38,913 bases of DNA from Effusibacillus consociatus. Its GTDB lineage: Bacteria > Bacillota > Bacilli > Tumebacillales > Effusibacillaceae. Positions within the stretch are counted from its first letter, which is position 1. Each line of letters begins with the position of its first letter. The DNA is taken from the NCBI RefSeq assembly GCF_042652925.1, contig NZ_JBHSHC010000080.1, positions 1 through 38,913 on the forward strand, read 5' to 3'. The position numbers and the translations under genes are program-made. Below the pieces are notes generated by a model, which was not told where the DNA came from, ran no database searches, and saw only the letters and a list, made by a program, of their open reading frames with translations. Positions 32,153 to 38,913 of the stretch are shown here, one piece after another.

Positions 32153-33502
32153 TCACGCTCCCTCCGTGACATCAAGAATTGCCTGCTCGAGAATAGTCAT
32201 CATCTCATCCAATTCATCGTCAGTAGACGCTAACGGCGGCATAAACACAATTACATTGCCGAGGGGACGCAGCAGCATTCCCAACTCCCTGCATCGCCGG
32301 CAGACGCGAATCCCCACCCGGTCTTCCCAGGGAAATTCCTCTTTGGTCTCTTTGTCCGCAACAAGCTCGACCCCGACCATCAGCCCTTTTTGTCGGATAT
32401 CTCCCACATGTTTCCGTGCGTAGAACTTGGATAGCCTTTGCGAAACATGTTCCGCTTTGCGGGCCACTTCCTGAACAAGATTGGTGTCCTGCATCAGCTT
32501 CAAATTCGCAAGGGCGACCGCGCACCCCAACTGATTGCCGGTATAGGAATGGCCGTGGAAGAAAGTTTTCTTCTCTTCGTAATCTCCCAGAAAAGCTTCG
32601 TACACATCGTCGGTCGTCAACGTGGCCGCAAGCGGCAGGTACCCGCCCGTAATCCCTTTTGCAACCGCCATAATGTCGGGAGTAACGCCGTCATGTTCGC
32701 AGGCAAACATTTTCCCGGTTCGCCCGAATCCGACCGCCACTTCATCGGCGATCAGCAAAACATTATACCGGTCGCACAATTCCCGGAGCTGCCGCATGTA
32801 TCCGTCGGGCATTACGATAATCCCGCTCGCCCCTTGTACAACAGGCTCAACAATCATGGCTGCAATCTGATCCGCCTTCTCTTTTAAAAGCGACTCTGTT
32901 TCTTGCAGACAAAGCTCTGCACACCGGTCCCCATGAGGACTCCGGTAAGCATAAGGATAAGAAGCGCGATAAGCGGGAAACAGAAGCGATGAGTACGCTT
33001 TGTGATAAATGTCGATTGCCCCGACTGATACGGCACCGATTGTATCCCCGTGATACGCTTCCTTCATTGTGATGAACCCTTTTTTCTCCGGTCTGCCCTT
33101 ATGCCGCCAATACTGAAAAGCCATTTTCACCGCGATTTCAACCGCTTCCGCGCCTGAATCGGAGTAGAACACTTTGTTCAATCCCGGAGGGGTCAGCTCC
33201 ACAAGCTGCTCCGCCAATAAAATTGCCGGTACGTTTGCCATGCCCAGCAGAGTGGAGTGGGCGATTTTCCCTAGCTGTTCCTGTATCGCTTTGTCCAATT
33301 CCGGAACCCTGTGCCCGTGCACGTTTAACCAGATTGAAGAGACGCCGTCCCAATACTCGTTCCCGTTCACGTCTCGCAGCTTTCTGCCCCGGCCGCTCTC
33401 AATAATCAGCGGGTCATCCGCCAGATAGTCCTTCATTTGTGTAAACGGATGCCAGAGAAACTGTTTGTTTTTGGCTGCCAACATTTCGTATGTAATCTCC
33501 AT
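32153..33502 (-). CDS. bioA: 7,8-diaminopelargonate aminotransferase BioA
   Basis: A 449-residue class III PLP aminotransferase that converts 7-keto-8-aminopelargonate to 7,8-diaminopelargonate. The opening FLWHPFTQMKDY is typical of BioA. SDSGAEAVEIAVKMAFQYW binds PLP phosphate, LLIADEVAVGFGRTG contains the cofactor aspartate, and K282 (AVAKGITGGYLPLAAT) is the Schiff-base lysine. GGGGGGAG lies just before the ATG. It is the first gene of the minus-strand biotin operon, directly downstream of the BirA-like site. Confidence 0.97.
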   Translation of the reverse strand: MEITYEMLAAKNKQFLWHPFTQMKDYLADDPLIIESGRGRKLRDVNGNEYWDGVSSIWLNVHGHRVPELDKAIQEQLGKIAHSTLLGMANVPAILLAEQLVELTPPGLNKVFYSDSGAEAVEIAVKMAFQYWRHKGRPEKKGFITMKEAYHGDTIGAVSVGAIDIYHKAYSSLLFPAYRASYPYAYRSPHGDRCAELCLQETESLLKEKADQIAAMIVEPVVQGASGIIVMPDGYMRQLRELCDRYNVLLIADEVAVGFGRTGKMFACEHDGVTPDIMAVAKGITGGYLPLAATLTTDDVYEAFLGDYEEKKTFFHGHSYTGNQLGCAVALANLKLMQDTNLVQEVARKAEHVSQRLSKFYARKHVGDIRQKGLMVGVELVADKETKEEFPWEDRVGIRVCRRCRELGMLLRPLGNVIVFMPPLASTDDELDEMMTILEQAILDVTEGA

Positions 33503-33530
33503 CGGCTCTCCCCCCGATCTTCAAACCAAA

Positions 33531-33562
33531 AAGTTAACCTATTTCATAAATCAAGTTGACAA
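33531..33562. promoter_or_regulatory. BirA-like biotin operator between divergent bio operons
   Basis: Read on the minus strand, TTGTCAAC, 16 bases, GTTAACTT. This is close to the BirA operator pattern TTGTTAAC-N(14-16)-GTTAACAA of Gram-positive biotin operons, with GTTAAC and GTCAAC half-sites. It overlaps the -35 box of the bioF promoter and lies 29 bases before bioA, so one site could repress both operons. Confidence 0.85.
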
Positions 33563-33584
33563 TTTGATGATACCATTGCATGAT
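33556..33584 (+). promoter_or_regulatory. Promoter of bioF-bioH-bioC
   Basis: A perfect TTGACA (33556-33561), 17 bases, then CATGAT (33579-33584, four of six). The -35 lies within the right half-site of the BirA box. Confidence 0.75.
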
Positions 33585-33630
33585 TTTCTTAAGCAAGCAA
33601 AATTATTGGCTTGCGCATGGATGCGCTGAT

Positions 33631-33668
33631 GCCGACGTCGCGACACGGATGTCGCGGTTTTAGTCGGC
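33631..33668 (+). other. Strong two-part hairpin in the bioF leader
   Basis: GCCGAC / GTCGGC (33631-33636, 33663-33668) encloses CGCGACA / TGTCGCG (33639-33645, 33650-33656) with a CGGA loop. The inner stem is followed by TTTT. It could pause or partly terminate transcription ahead of bioF. Confidence 0.7.
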
Positions 33669-33680
33669 CTTCCTCTATGT

Positions 33681-33737
33681 CGATAGGACAATATTCATAT
33701 TTCCTATCGAAAAATCTGGTGATAGGACGATCCCTAT
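33681..33737 (+). promoter_or_regulatory. Candidate translational switch over the bioF ribosome site
   Basis: TCCTATCG (33702-33709) can pair with CGATAGGA upstream (33681-33688), eight pairs with an extra AATAT/ATATT top. Its first seven bases can instead pair with GATAGGA (33721-33727), which contains the AGGA ribosome site of bioF. The two pairings exclude each other. A further small stem ATAGG / CCTAT would include the ATG. The RBS copy is a direct repeat of the upstream arm. Confidence 0.5.
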
Positions 33738-34926
33738 GCATTCACAGATCAAGATGAAAGATAAGTTTTTATCCGAGTTGGAACAGTTGAAAAGAATCTC
33801 GCAGAAACGGGAGCTGGCGGAAGTCGAACAGGCGGAACATCCATGGTTGTACAAGAACGGAAAGCGATTATTGAATCTGGCCTCCAACAACTACCTGGGA
33901 TTGGCGGGGCATGAACGCCTGAAAAAAGCGGCCTGTGATGCAACCGATACTTACGGCTGCGGATCTACAGCTTCCCGTCTGATCGTCGGGAACCATCCTG
34001 TTTACCGGCTGGCGGAAGAAGCTCTTGTAAACTGGAAGGGCACTCAAGCAGGGTTAATATTTAACAGCGGTTATACAGCAAACGTCGGCATCATTTCCAG
34101 CTTGATCGGAAGAGACGGGATCGTATTCAGCGACAAACTGAATCACGCAAGCATTGTGGACGGGGTTCTGATCAGCCGGGCTGAGCATCAACGGTATCGT
34201 CACAATGATTTGAATCATCTGGAATCATTGCTGCAAAAAGCTCCACTTGAAAAAAATAAGCTGATTGTAACCGATGCGGTCTTCAGCATGGACGGTGATT
34301 TTGCAGATTTAAAAGGATTGGTGGAGTTAAAGGAGCGGTACAATGCGATTTTAATGGTGGATGAAGCCCACAGCAGCGGCATTTACGGTCCGCAGGGGCA
34401 AGGGTATGTCCACCATTTGGGCCTGGAGGATCAGGTTGACGTGCAAATGGGGACATTCAGCAAAGCTTTGGGCTGTTTTGGCGCTTATGTCGTGGGAAAT
34501 CGATGGCTGATCGATTATTTGATCAATAAAGCCCGCAGTTTTATCTACACGACCGCTTTGCCGCCCGGCATACCCGCTTCGATCACGGAGGCCATCACCT
34601 TGGTTCGGGAGGATTCCAGCCGCAGAGAAACCTTACGGGATCACAGCCGCTTTTTTAGGCAGGAACTGGTACGCTTGGGATTTCATCTGTGCGGCAGTGA
34701 AACCCAGATTGTACCGATCTTGGTCGGTCCGAACGAGAAAACCGTGCTCTTTAGCGAAAAACTGCAGGAAATAGGAATTGCGGCCATCCCGGTAAGACCT
34801 CCGACAGTTCCGGAAAACCAGGCCCGCATCCGCTTTACTCTTATGGCAACCCATCACAGACAAGATCTAGCCGACGCTATTGCCAAGATTGCACAGGTCG
34901 GCCGGGATTTGGGGGTAATCCAATGA
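33736..34926 (+). CDS. bioF: 7-keto-8-aminopelargonate synthase BioF
   Basis: A 396-residue PLP enzyme of the alpha-oxoamine synthase family that condenses pimeloyl-ACP/CoA with L-alanine. LLNLASNNYLGLAGH opens the core, DEAHSSGIYGPQGQG carries the cofactor aspartate, and K243 (GTFSKALGCFGAYV) is the PLP lysine. The C-terminal VPILVGPNEKT is conserved. The ATG at 33736 follows AGGA at eight bases within the proposed switch; an internal ATG at 33766 is less likely. It overlaps bioH by four bases (ATGA). Confidence 0.96.
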   Translation: MHSQIKMKDKFLSELEQLKRISQKRELAEVEQAEHPWLYKNGKRLLNLASNNYLGLAGHERLKKAACDATDTYGCGSTASRLIVGNHPVYRLAEEALVNWKGTQAGLIFNSGYTANVGIISSLIGRDGIVFSDKLNHASIVDGVLISRAEHQRYRHNDLNHLESLLQKAPLEKNKLIVTDAVFSMDGDFADLKGLVELKERYNAILMVDEAHSSGIYGPQGQGYVHHLGLEDQVDVQMGTFSKALGCFGAYVVGNRWLIDYLINKARSFIYTTALPPGIPASITEAITLVREDSSRRETLRDHSRFFRQELVRLGFHLCGSETQIVPILVGPNEKTVLFSEKLQEIGIAAIPVRPPTVPENQARIRFTLMATHHRQDLADAIAKIAQVGRDLGVIQ

Positions 34927-35660
34927 GCCGTACTCCGCTTCTTTTATTGCCGGGTTGGGGAATGCCGTCCTCGGTCTGGAAGCCATTGCTTCCCGAATTG
35001 GAACATTCATTTGAGCTTTTGTTTCTTGATTGGTGCGGTATCGATGATTTGCCAGGATTTCAGCGTCATGTCCTATCCGTCATTAACCGGAACTCATTGG
35101 AGCGATTTTCATTAATGGGCTGGTCATTGGGGAGCTTGGCCGCGTTACAGGTCGCTGCTATGTATCCGTCACTTGTGGAGAATCTGATTCTGTTTGGAGC
35201 AACCAGCCAGTTCGTATTGGATGAAGAAGCATCACAACCTGCCGGTTGGCCGAAACGTATTGTGGAACGCATGAAACGTCAGCTGCCGAAGGATCGAACC
35301 CAAACACTGAATGCATTCTACCGTTCGATGTTTTCAGATGAAGAGAAACTTAAAGGACTGGATCAAATTTTTATCAACCGGATGCATGAGGATCAGCCGT
35401 ATTCAGACGACGAATTGGTGGCCGGTCTCGATTACCTGACTGAAGCTTCTGCCAAGAAGGATTTGAATATGATCCAATCGCGGGTACTGCTCATTCATGG
35501 GGAGGCGGATCAGATTTGTCCGCCGGAAGCTTCCCGAATCATCGCCGGCGGGGTAACCGGACCCGTTCACTTGGAGGTACTGGCCAACACGGGGCACATT
35601 CCTTTTTTTACTCAGCCCCGACAATGTTTGTCCGTTATAAAGGAGGTGGTCAAACTATGA
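34923..35660 (+). CDS. bioH: Pimeloyl-ACP methyl ester esterase, BioH-type
   Basis: A 245-residue alpha/beta hydrolase. The nucleophile S68 lies in GWSLGS, with D196 (GEADQICP) and H225 (NTGHIPFF) completing the triad. LLLPGWGM supplies the oxyanion region. In the BioC-BioH pathway it removes the methyl group from pimeloyl-ACP methyl ester. Position between bioF and bioC and four-base overlaps with both support this. Overall similarity to E. coli BioH cannot be scored here, so another gatekeeper hydrolase is possible. Confidence 0.88.
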   Translation: MSRTPLLLLPGWGMPSSVWKPLLPELEHSFELLFLDWCGIDDLPGFQRHVLSVINRNSLERFSLMGWSLGSLAALQVAAMYPSLVENLILFGATSQFVLDEEASQPAGWPKRIVERMKRQLPKDRTQTLNAFYRSMFSDEEKLKGLDQIFINRMHEDQPYSDDELVAGLDYLTEASAKKDLNMIQSRVLLIHGEADQICPPEASRIIAGGVTGPVHLEVLANTGHIPFFTQPRQCLSVIKEVVKL

Positions 35661-36496
35661 TCACGGCTGGAATCGATAAACGGCTCTTGCAAAAACGGTT
35701 TAGTCAAAACGCAAAAACATACGATCAGTACGCCAACGTGCAAAAAAACATGGCAGGAAAATTAATGGATCTTGCACTCGGATCTTTTTCTGCAGCCGAC
35801 TTCGATCAGGCGCGAGAATTGCGTATTTTGGAAATCGGCTGCGGAACGGGGTTTTTAACAAGTCAATTGCTCCGTCACTTTCCTGACGCTTCGGTTACTG
35901 CCGTGGATCTGGCACCGGGGATGATTGAGATTGCAAAACAACGGATCGCAGAGGCACCGGTTGACTTTCGTGTCGGCGATATTGAAGAAATGGAGCTTGA
36001 CGACACCTACGACCTGATTATTTCCAATGCGACTTTCCAGTGGTTGAATCAATTGCCGTGTACCGTAAAACGGTTGTTTGACGTTTTACAACCGCAGGGA
36101 GTCCTTTTATTCTCAACGTTCGGCCCGCGCACTTTTGAAGAACTCCACACCTCCTTTCAACTAGCTCAGCGGCGGTTCGGCTTACCCGATCAAGACAGGC
36201 CCGGCCAATCTTTTTACAGTTCTTCTGAATTGAAAAAACAGGTTTCGGATGCTTTGGATCCCTGTGATTATGCAATTGAACTGTCAGAATCCCTGGAGGT
36301 GGAAAGATTTCACTCGGTCCGCGACTTCTTGACCTCTGTAAAAAAAATAGGGGCCAGCAACAGCAATGCCGGACCGCATTGTCAACGGCCCGGCGTAATG
36401 AAAGCAATGATCGCGATTTACGATCGGCAGTACCGGCAGGAAGATACGATTCCCGCGACTTACCATGCGATTTTTATGAAAATCGGTAAACTCTAA
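35657..36496 (+). CDS. bioC: Malonyl-ACP O-methyltransferase BioC
   Basis: A 279-residue class I SAM-dependent methyltransferase that methylates malonyl-ACP to start pimelate synthesis. Motif I EIGCGTGFLTSQLL binds SAM, followed by VTAVDLAPGMIEIAK and LIISNATFQWLNQ, the latter typical of BioC. The N-terminal RFSQNAKTYDQYANVQ is also a BioC mark. The start at 35657 follows AAAGGAGG and overlaps the bioH stop (ATGA). The last gene of the plus-strand operon. Its end overlaps the convergent HAD gene by four bases, with no terminator seen. Confidence 0.95.
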   Translation: MITAGIDKRLLQKRFSQNAKTYDQYANVQKNMAGKLMDLALGSFSAADFDQARELRILEIGCGTGFLTSQLLRHFPDASVTAVDLAPGMIEIAKQRIAEAPVDFRVGDIEEMELDDTYDLIISNATFQWLNQLPCTVKRLFDVLQPQGVLLFSTFGPRTFEELHTSFQLAQRRFGLPDQDRPGQSFYSSSELKKQVSDALDPCDYAIELSESLEVERFHSVRDFLTSVKKIGASNSNAGPHCQRPGVMKAMIAIYDRQYRQEDTIPATYHAIFMKIGKL

Positions 36497-37299
36497 GCGT
36501 CTTTGAGGAACAGTTCTTCTAAAACGGAGGAGAGTCCGTTATTCTCATTGGTATCGGTTATTCGGTCCGCTACTTTTTTCAAGAGAGGATTTGCGTTTCC
36601 CATCGCGATTCCAAGCCCGGCCCACCGGATCATTTCGATATCGTTCTCTTCATCTCCAAACGCGATTACATGTTCCCTGTCAATTCCCAGGGCGGAGGCG
36701 ACGATCATCAGTCCCGTCGCTTTCGATACGTCCGCTTTTACCACTTCAATGACATCATATGGAGCGCTCCAGTACCGGTGAGCCACCAGTCCTTTATATC
36801 CCTCATTTAAAGTTTCCCGCAGAGGCTCAATATTGTCCTTCGAGGTTCGGATCAAAATACTGGTGGGATGCTCCAGCAGGTAAGACTCAATGGGTCCGAC
36901 CCCTTTCGGAGGGCTGCCATCCCCCAAAAAATGAATCAGATCGTCAACCTGCTCCACGTAAAAACTATCCTTTACTTCGATCATTACATTCTCAACGTCA
37001 AATCGCTTGCATTCTTCCACAATCTCCATTGCGACCTCTCGATCCAGCGGGAAGTGAACATCACTTCTGGGATTGGATGGATCATGCACAAGTCCGCCGT
37101 TAAAGTTGATCAAGGGTGTAGTTAATCCCAGTTCACGGTGATAGTTCACACTGCTCCGAGGCGGGCGTCCTGTAGCAATCACTACTTCATGCCCCAGCTC
37201 CTTCACCCGTTTGATCGCTTCCTTCGTTTGTGCAGCAATAGTCTTATTGTTGGTTAAAGTCGTACCGTCCAAATCGATAGCAATTAAGCTGCGCTTCAT
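36493..37299 (-). CDS. Cof-type HAD-IIB phosphatase
   Basis: A 268-residue cytoplasmic haloacid dehalogenase-like phosphatase. Motif I is AIDLDGTTLT with the nucleophile Asp, motif II is VIATGRPP, motif III includes K199 region SKATGL, and motif IV is IAFGDEENDIEMI. The C2-type cap lies between motifs II and III. Such enzymes dephosphorylate sugar phosphates or cofactors such as FMN and PLP. A role near biotin genes is not implied. AGGGGACC precedes the ATG. Confidence 0.9.
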   Translation of the reverse strand: MKRSLIAIDLDGTTLTNNKTIAAQTKEAIKRVKELGHEVVIATGRPPRSSVNYHRELGLTTPLINFNGGLVHDPSNPRSDVHFPLDREVAMEIVEECKRFDVENVMIEVKDSFYVEQVDDLIHFLGDGSPPKGVGPIESYLLEHPTSILIRTSKDNIEPLRETLNEGYKGLVAHRYWSAPYDVIEVVKADVSKATGLMIVASALGIDREHVIAFGDEENDIEMIRWAGLGIAMGNANPLLKKVADRITDTNENNGLSSVLEELFLKDA

Positions 37300-37389
37300 G
37301 GCTGGGTCCCCTCTCCCTTGCGTGCCTTTGCCATAATGTATCGTGCAGAACTGAAAGAGTCAAGTAATCGCAAAGTTCTTAAAAATAAT

Positions 37390-37419
37390 GTATCAATCTT
37401 CCAATATGCGGACATAAAG
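37390..37419 (+). promoter_or_regulatory. Sigma-F-like promoter of the RsfA-type gene
   Basis: GTATC (37390-37394), exactly 15 bases, then GGACATAAAG (37410-37419). This matches the forespore sigma-F pattern GYATA-N15-GGNNANANTR with one mismatch in each box. B. subtilis rsfA is known to be sigma-F dependent. A TATAAA at 37423-37428 gives a weaker sigma-A alternative. Confidence 0.6.
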
Positions 37420-37451
37420 ATAGTATAAACGGCATTTTGGAGGGATACCTA

Positions 37452-38006
37452 GTGGAAACAGTTGAGCGTTGGACAACGCGATCAGATGCATGGACACCCG
37501 AGGATGACAATCGACTCGCGGAGATCGTGTTGCGTCATATCCGGGAAGGCAGCACACAATTGAACGCTTTTGTGGAAGCCGCCAATCTTCTCGGACGGAC
37601 TCCGGCAGCCTGCGGATATAGATGGAACGGCGTGGTGAGACGAAATTTCACCGACGACATCAAGCAGGCGAAACAGGAAAAGAAAAATCACGCTGCCCTG
37701 AAAGGACATTTTTCACGCCGCCGCCCGTGGGCACCCGATTTGGAGGATACCTCTATTGACGGTATTATCCGGGCCTTGAAACAGCATGAACGACTGTTCT
37801 ATGAAATTCAGGACCGAAATCGGGAACTCCAGGAGCGTGTCAATTCCCTGCAGCAAGAATTGGAGCAGCTCCAGTTCGAAAATCGGAAATTGCGCGACCG
37901 GAACGGTTTTGCCGCAAACGGTGGAGAGCTGCTTTCGGAGGATTCGAAAACCCTGTTGGCAATCATGGAGCGCGCCCGCAAACTGTTGGAAGCGGAAGAG
38001 AAGTAA
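37452..38006 (+). CDS. RsfA-family prespore transcription regulator
   Basis: A 184-residue regulator of the RsfA/GerR type. A Myb-like DNA-binding domain occupies about residues 5-65, beginning WTTRSDAWTPEDDNRLAEIVLRHIREGSTQLNAF in two parts. AANLLGRTPAACGYRWNGVVR follows as recognition helix region. The C-terminus is a coiled coil (about residues 115-150, rich in E, Q, L and R). Family members adjust sigma-F and sigma-G or mother-cell regulons in sporulation. The GTG at 37452 has GGAGG eight bases upstream, whereas the outer TTG overlaps that site. A forespore-type promoter lies upstream, and a structured 3' region with a strong terminator at 38251 follows. Confidence 0.88.
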   Translation: METVERWTTRSDAWTPEDDNRLAEIVLRHIREGSTQLNAFVEAANLLGRTPAACGYRWNGVVRRNFTDDIKQAKQEKKNHAALKGHFSRRRPWAPDLEDTSIDGIIRALKQHERLFYEIQDRNRELQERVNSLQQELEQLQFENRKLRDRNGFAANGGELLSEDSKTLLAIMERARKLLEAEEK

Positions 38007-38011
38007 AAGCA

Positions 38012-38066
38012 CCCATCAAAGTGACGTCGGCTTTGTAGCTTATTCCGAGTACTTTGATGGGGACCC
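38012..38066 (+). repeat. Interspersed hairpin repeat, copy B
   Basis: CCCATCAAAGT (38012-38022) pairs with ACTTTGATGGG (38051-38061). The inner stem GGCT-TTGT-AGCT and TTATTCCGAGT match copy A at 25460-25515. A T-A pair in copy A is C-G here, a compensatory change. GGACCC ends the unit. It starts six bases after the RsfA-type stop codon. Confidence 0.85.
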
Positions 38067-38103
38067 GAAGAGCATTAGCACAAGTCCTCTTAGACATTTG
38101 GGC

Positions 38104-38131
38104 CCCACCAAAGTGTTGTCACTTTGGTGGG
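38104..38131 (+). repeat. Second hairpin C, related stem
   Basis: CCCACCAAAGTG (38104-38115) and CACTTTGGTGGG (38120-38131) form a perfect 12-pair stem with a TTGT loop. The stem sequence resembles the outer stems of copies A, B and D. A further ATGGGGACCCGG lies at 38162-38173. The stretch 38132-38210 shows no coding frame. Confidence 0.7.
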
Positions 38132-38210
38132 TAGACTGTTGTGCCAAGTCGTGCCTTGAGAATGGGGACCCGGAAAAACGGGAAGTTCAAAAGTTCGCAA
38201 TTGAATGGAG

Positions 38211-38251
38211 ACAGCTGACAGCCTTTTCGGTTGCCAGCTGTTTTTTTTTTT
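38211..38251 (+). terminator. Strong intrinsic terminator with T11 tract
   Basis: ACAGCTG and CAGCTGT close a stem with an inner CAGCC / GGTTG helix and a TTTTC loop, followed by eleven T. It ends any plus-strand transcript coming from the RsfA-type gene or from within the repeat region. Confidence 0.92.
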
Positions 38252-38346
38252 CCATATTGCATAAAACCACTAACCAGTCTTAGTTTTGTTTTCCCTCGCC
38301 ATACCCGAATACCATGGGTTCTCTTCTCTAAAACCAACACGAATTC

Positions 38347-38445
38347 TTATTTTCTTTTAAAAAATCTGTAAATGAAAAAAACTACAAACGCTAATCCAAC
38401 TATTAACACAAATTGAAACCAAGCGACTGAAAAATCAAAAGTCAT
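38347..38445 (-). CDS. Possible 32-aa single-TM peptide
   Basis: A short frame starting MTFDFSVAWF has one hydrophobic segment and ends FFKRK, like small membrane peptides. A longer 70-codon version starting at 38559 would overlap the promoter of the next gene. Neither start has a good ribosome site, and the region is A+T-rich, so chance hydrophobic coding is quite possible. Confidence 0.25.
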   Translation of the reverse strand: MTFDFSVAWFQFVLIVGLAFVVFFIYRFFKRK

Positions 38446-38573
38446 TTGAATAATCACTATCCTGTTCTGTTTTTTAAAAAATTTTTCAGACTTGAAAATA
38501 TTTAGGAAGATTTTCTGCATCTGGCGTAGAATTGGACAATCGTAGTATAAATTTACCATAATAGGAGGTATTT

Positions 38574-38882
38574 GTGTTGAGGAAGTTGCTAAGTTTGTTT
38601 ATGGTTCTTTTTATCGCCCTTACCGCGGGAGTTTCTGGTGCTAGCGCTCAGTCAGACACACTCACCAATGAAGAGTGGCAAACTCTGGCGAGTCTCAAAA
38701 AAGATTTGGCAGATAGTTCCCAAAAGATTCAACAGCTCGTCATAAGCGGGAAAGAACACGAGGCTGAAAATCTTCCGAAGGTTCAAGAAGCCAAGAAAAC
38801 TTTGGAAAGCAATCCAAAGTTGTACGCTAAATTTATTTCAGAAGGAGTGGAATCCGGAGAAAAACCGCTGAGAATGGCGTAG
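38574..38882 (+). CDS. Small secreted protein of unknown function
   Basis: A 102-residue exported protein. The GTG at 38574 follows AGGAGG at five to six bases. A signal peptide (LRKLLSLFMVLFIALTAGVSGASA) with a likely cut after ASA leaves a mature part of about 76 residues. This part is highly polar, helical and rich in Lys, Glu and Gln (SLKKDLADSSQKIQQLV). No cysteine, lipobox or known motif is seen. No family is recognised. It may act in the cell envelope or medium. The right end of the window holds nothing further. Confidence 0.8.
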   Translation: MLRKLLSLFMVLFIALTAGVSGASAQSDTLTNEEWQTLASLKKDLADSSQKIQQLVISGKEHEAENLPKVQEAKKTLESNPKLYAKFISEGVESGEKPLRMA

Positions 38883-38913
38883 ATGGGCATCGTACGAAGC
38901 GAACGAACCCAGT

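Overview
The window looks like a chromosomal segment of an endospore-forming Gram-positive bacterium (Firmicutes, Bacillales-type). Evidence seen in the sequence: a gerA-gerB-gerC spore germination operon, a YhcN/YlaJ-type spore lipoprotein, a CotS-like spore coat kinase homologue, an RsfA-type prespore regulator with a sigma-F-like promoter, a T-box leader, and strong AGGAGG-type ribosome binding sites. Base composition is near 50% G+C, and the protein set fits the Alicyclobacillaceae/Effusibacillus-Tumebacillus side of the order (inference only). No rRNA, tRNA, CRISPR array, prophage or insertion sequence was seen.

Layout. 0.2-3.4 kb: an amidase-like protein (-), then an IclR regulator and an unusual isocitrate/isopropylmalate-type dehydrogenase (+). 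3.4-8.0 kb: a secreted M6 metalloprotease (immune inhibitor A, -), divergent from a monofunctional GT51 transglycosylase and a CotS-like protein (+). 8.0-10.9 kb (-): DUF523 protein, O6-alkylguanine-DNA methyltransferase, epoxyqueuosine reductase queG, RNase HI. 11.0-16.2 kb: the germination operon gerA-gerB-gerC plus a 59-codon two-TM protein, divergent from the YhcN-like lipoprotein. 16.4-19.8 kb: a chemoreceptor convergent with a DAHP synthase behind a T-box leader. 19.8-24.7 kb (-): YgzB, a YunD-type phosphoesterase, a 46-aa protein, an acyl-CoA ligase, and a tetratricopeptide-like protein behind a c-di-GMP-I (GEMM) riboswitch with a terminator. 24.8-29.3 kb: HD-domain protein, YktB, glycosyltransferase, NAD-dependent epimerase-like protein, mismatch uracil/thymine-DNA glycosylase, and a collapsed DUF3231 gene. 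29.5-30.3 kb: cupin and a receiver-like protein. 30.4-36.5 kb: a complete biotin cluster split into two divergent operons, bioA-bioD-bioB (-) and bioF-bioH-bioC (+), with one BirA-like operator between them. 36.5-38.9 kb: a Cof-type HAD phosphatase, the RsfA-like regulator, a structured repeat region ending in a strong terminator, and a small secreted protein.

How the genes work together. BioC and BioH make the pimeloyl-ACP precursor, and BioF, BioA, BioD and BioB convert it to biotin; the BirA box should shut both arms when biotin is sufficient. Spore functions recur across the window: germinant receptor, coat-like kinase, YhcN lipoprotein, RsfA. The features most worth following up are regulatory. 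They are a possible translational switch in the bioF leader, an interspersed hairpin repeat family with compensatory changes (25.46, 29.46 and 38.01 kb), the c-di-GMP riboswitch on a TPR-like gene of unknown role, and the extra small gene of the germination operon.
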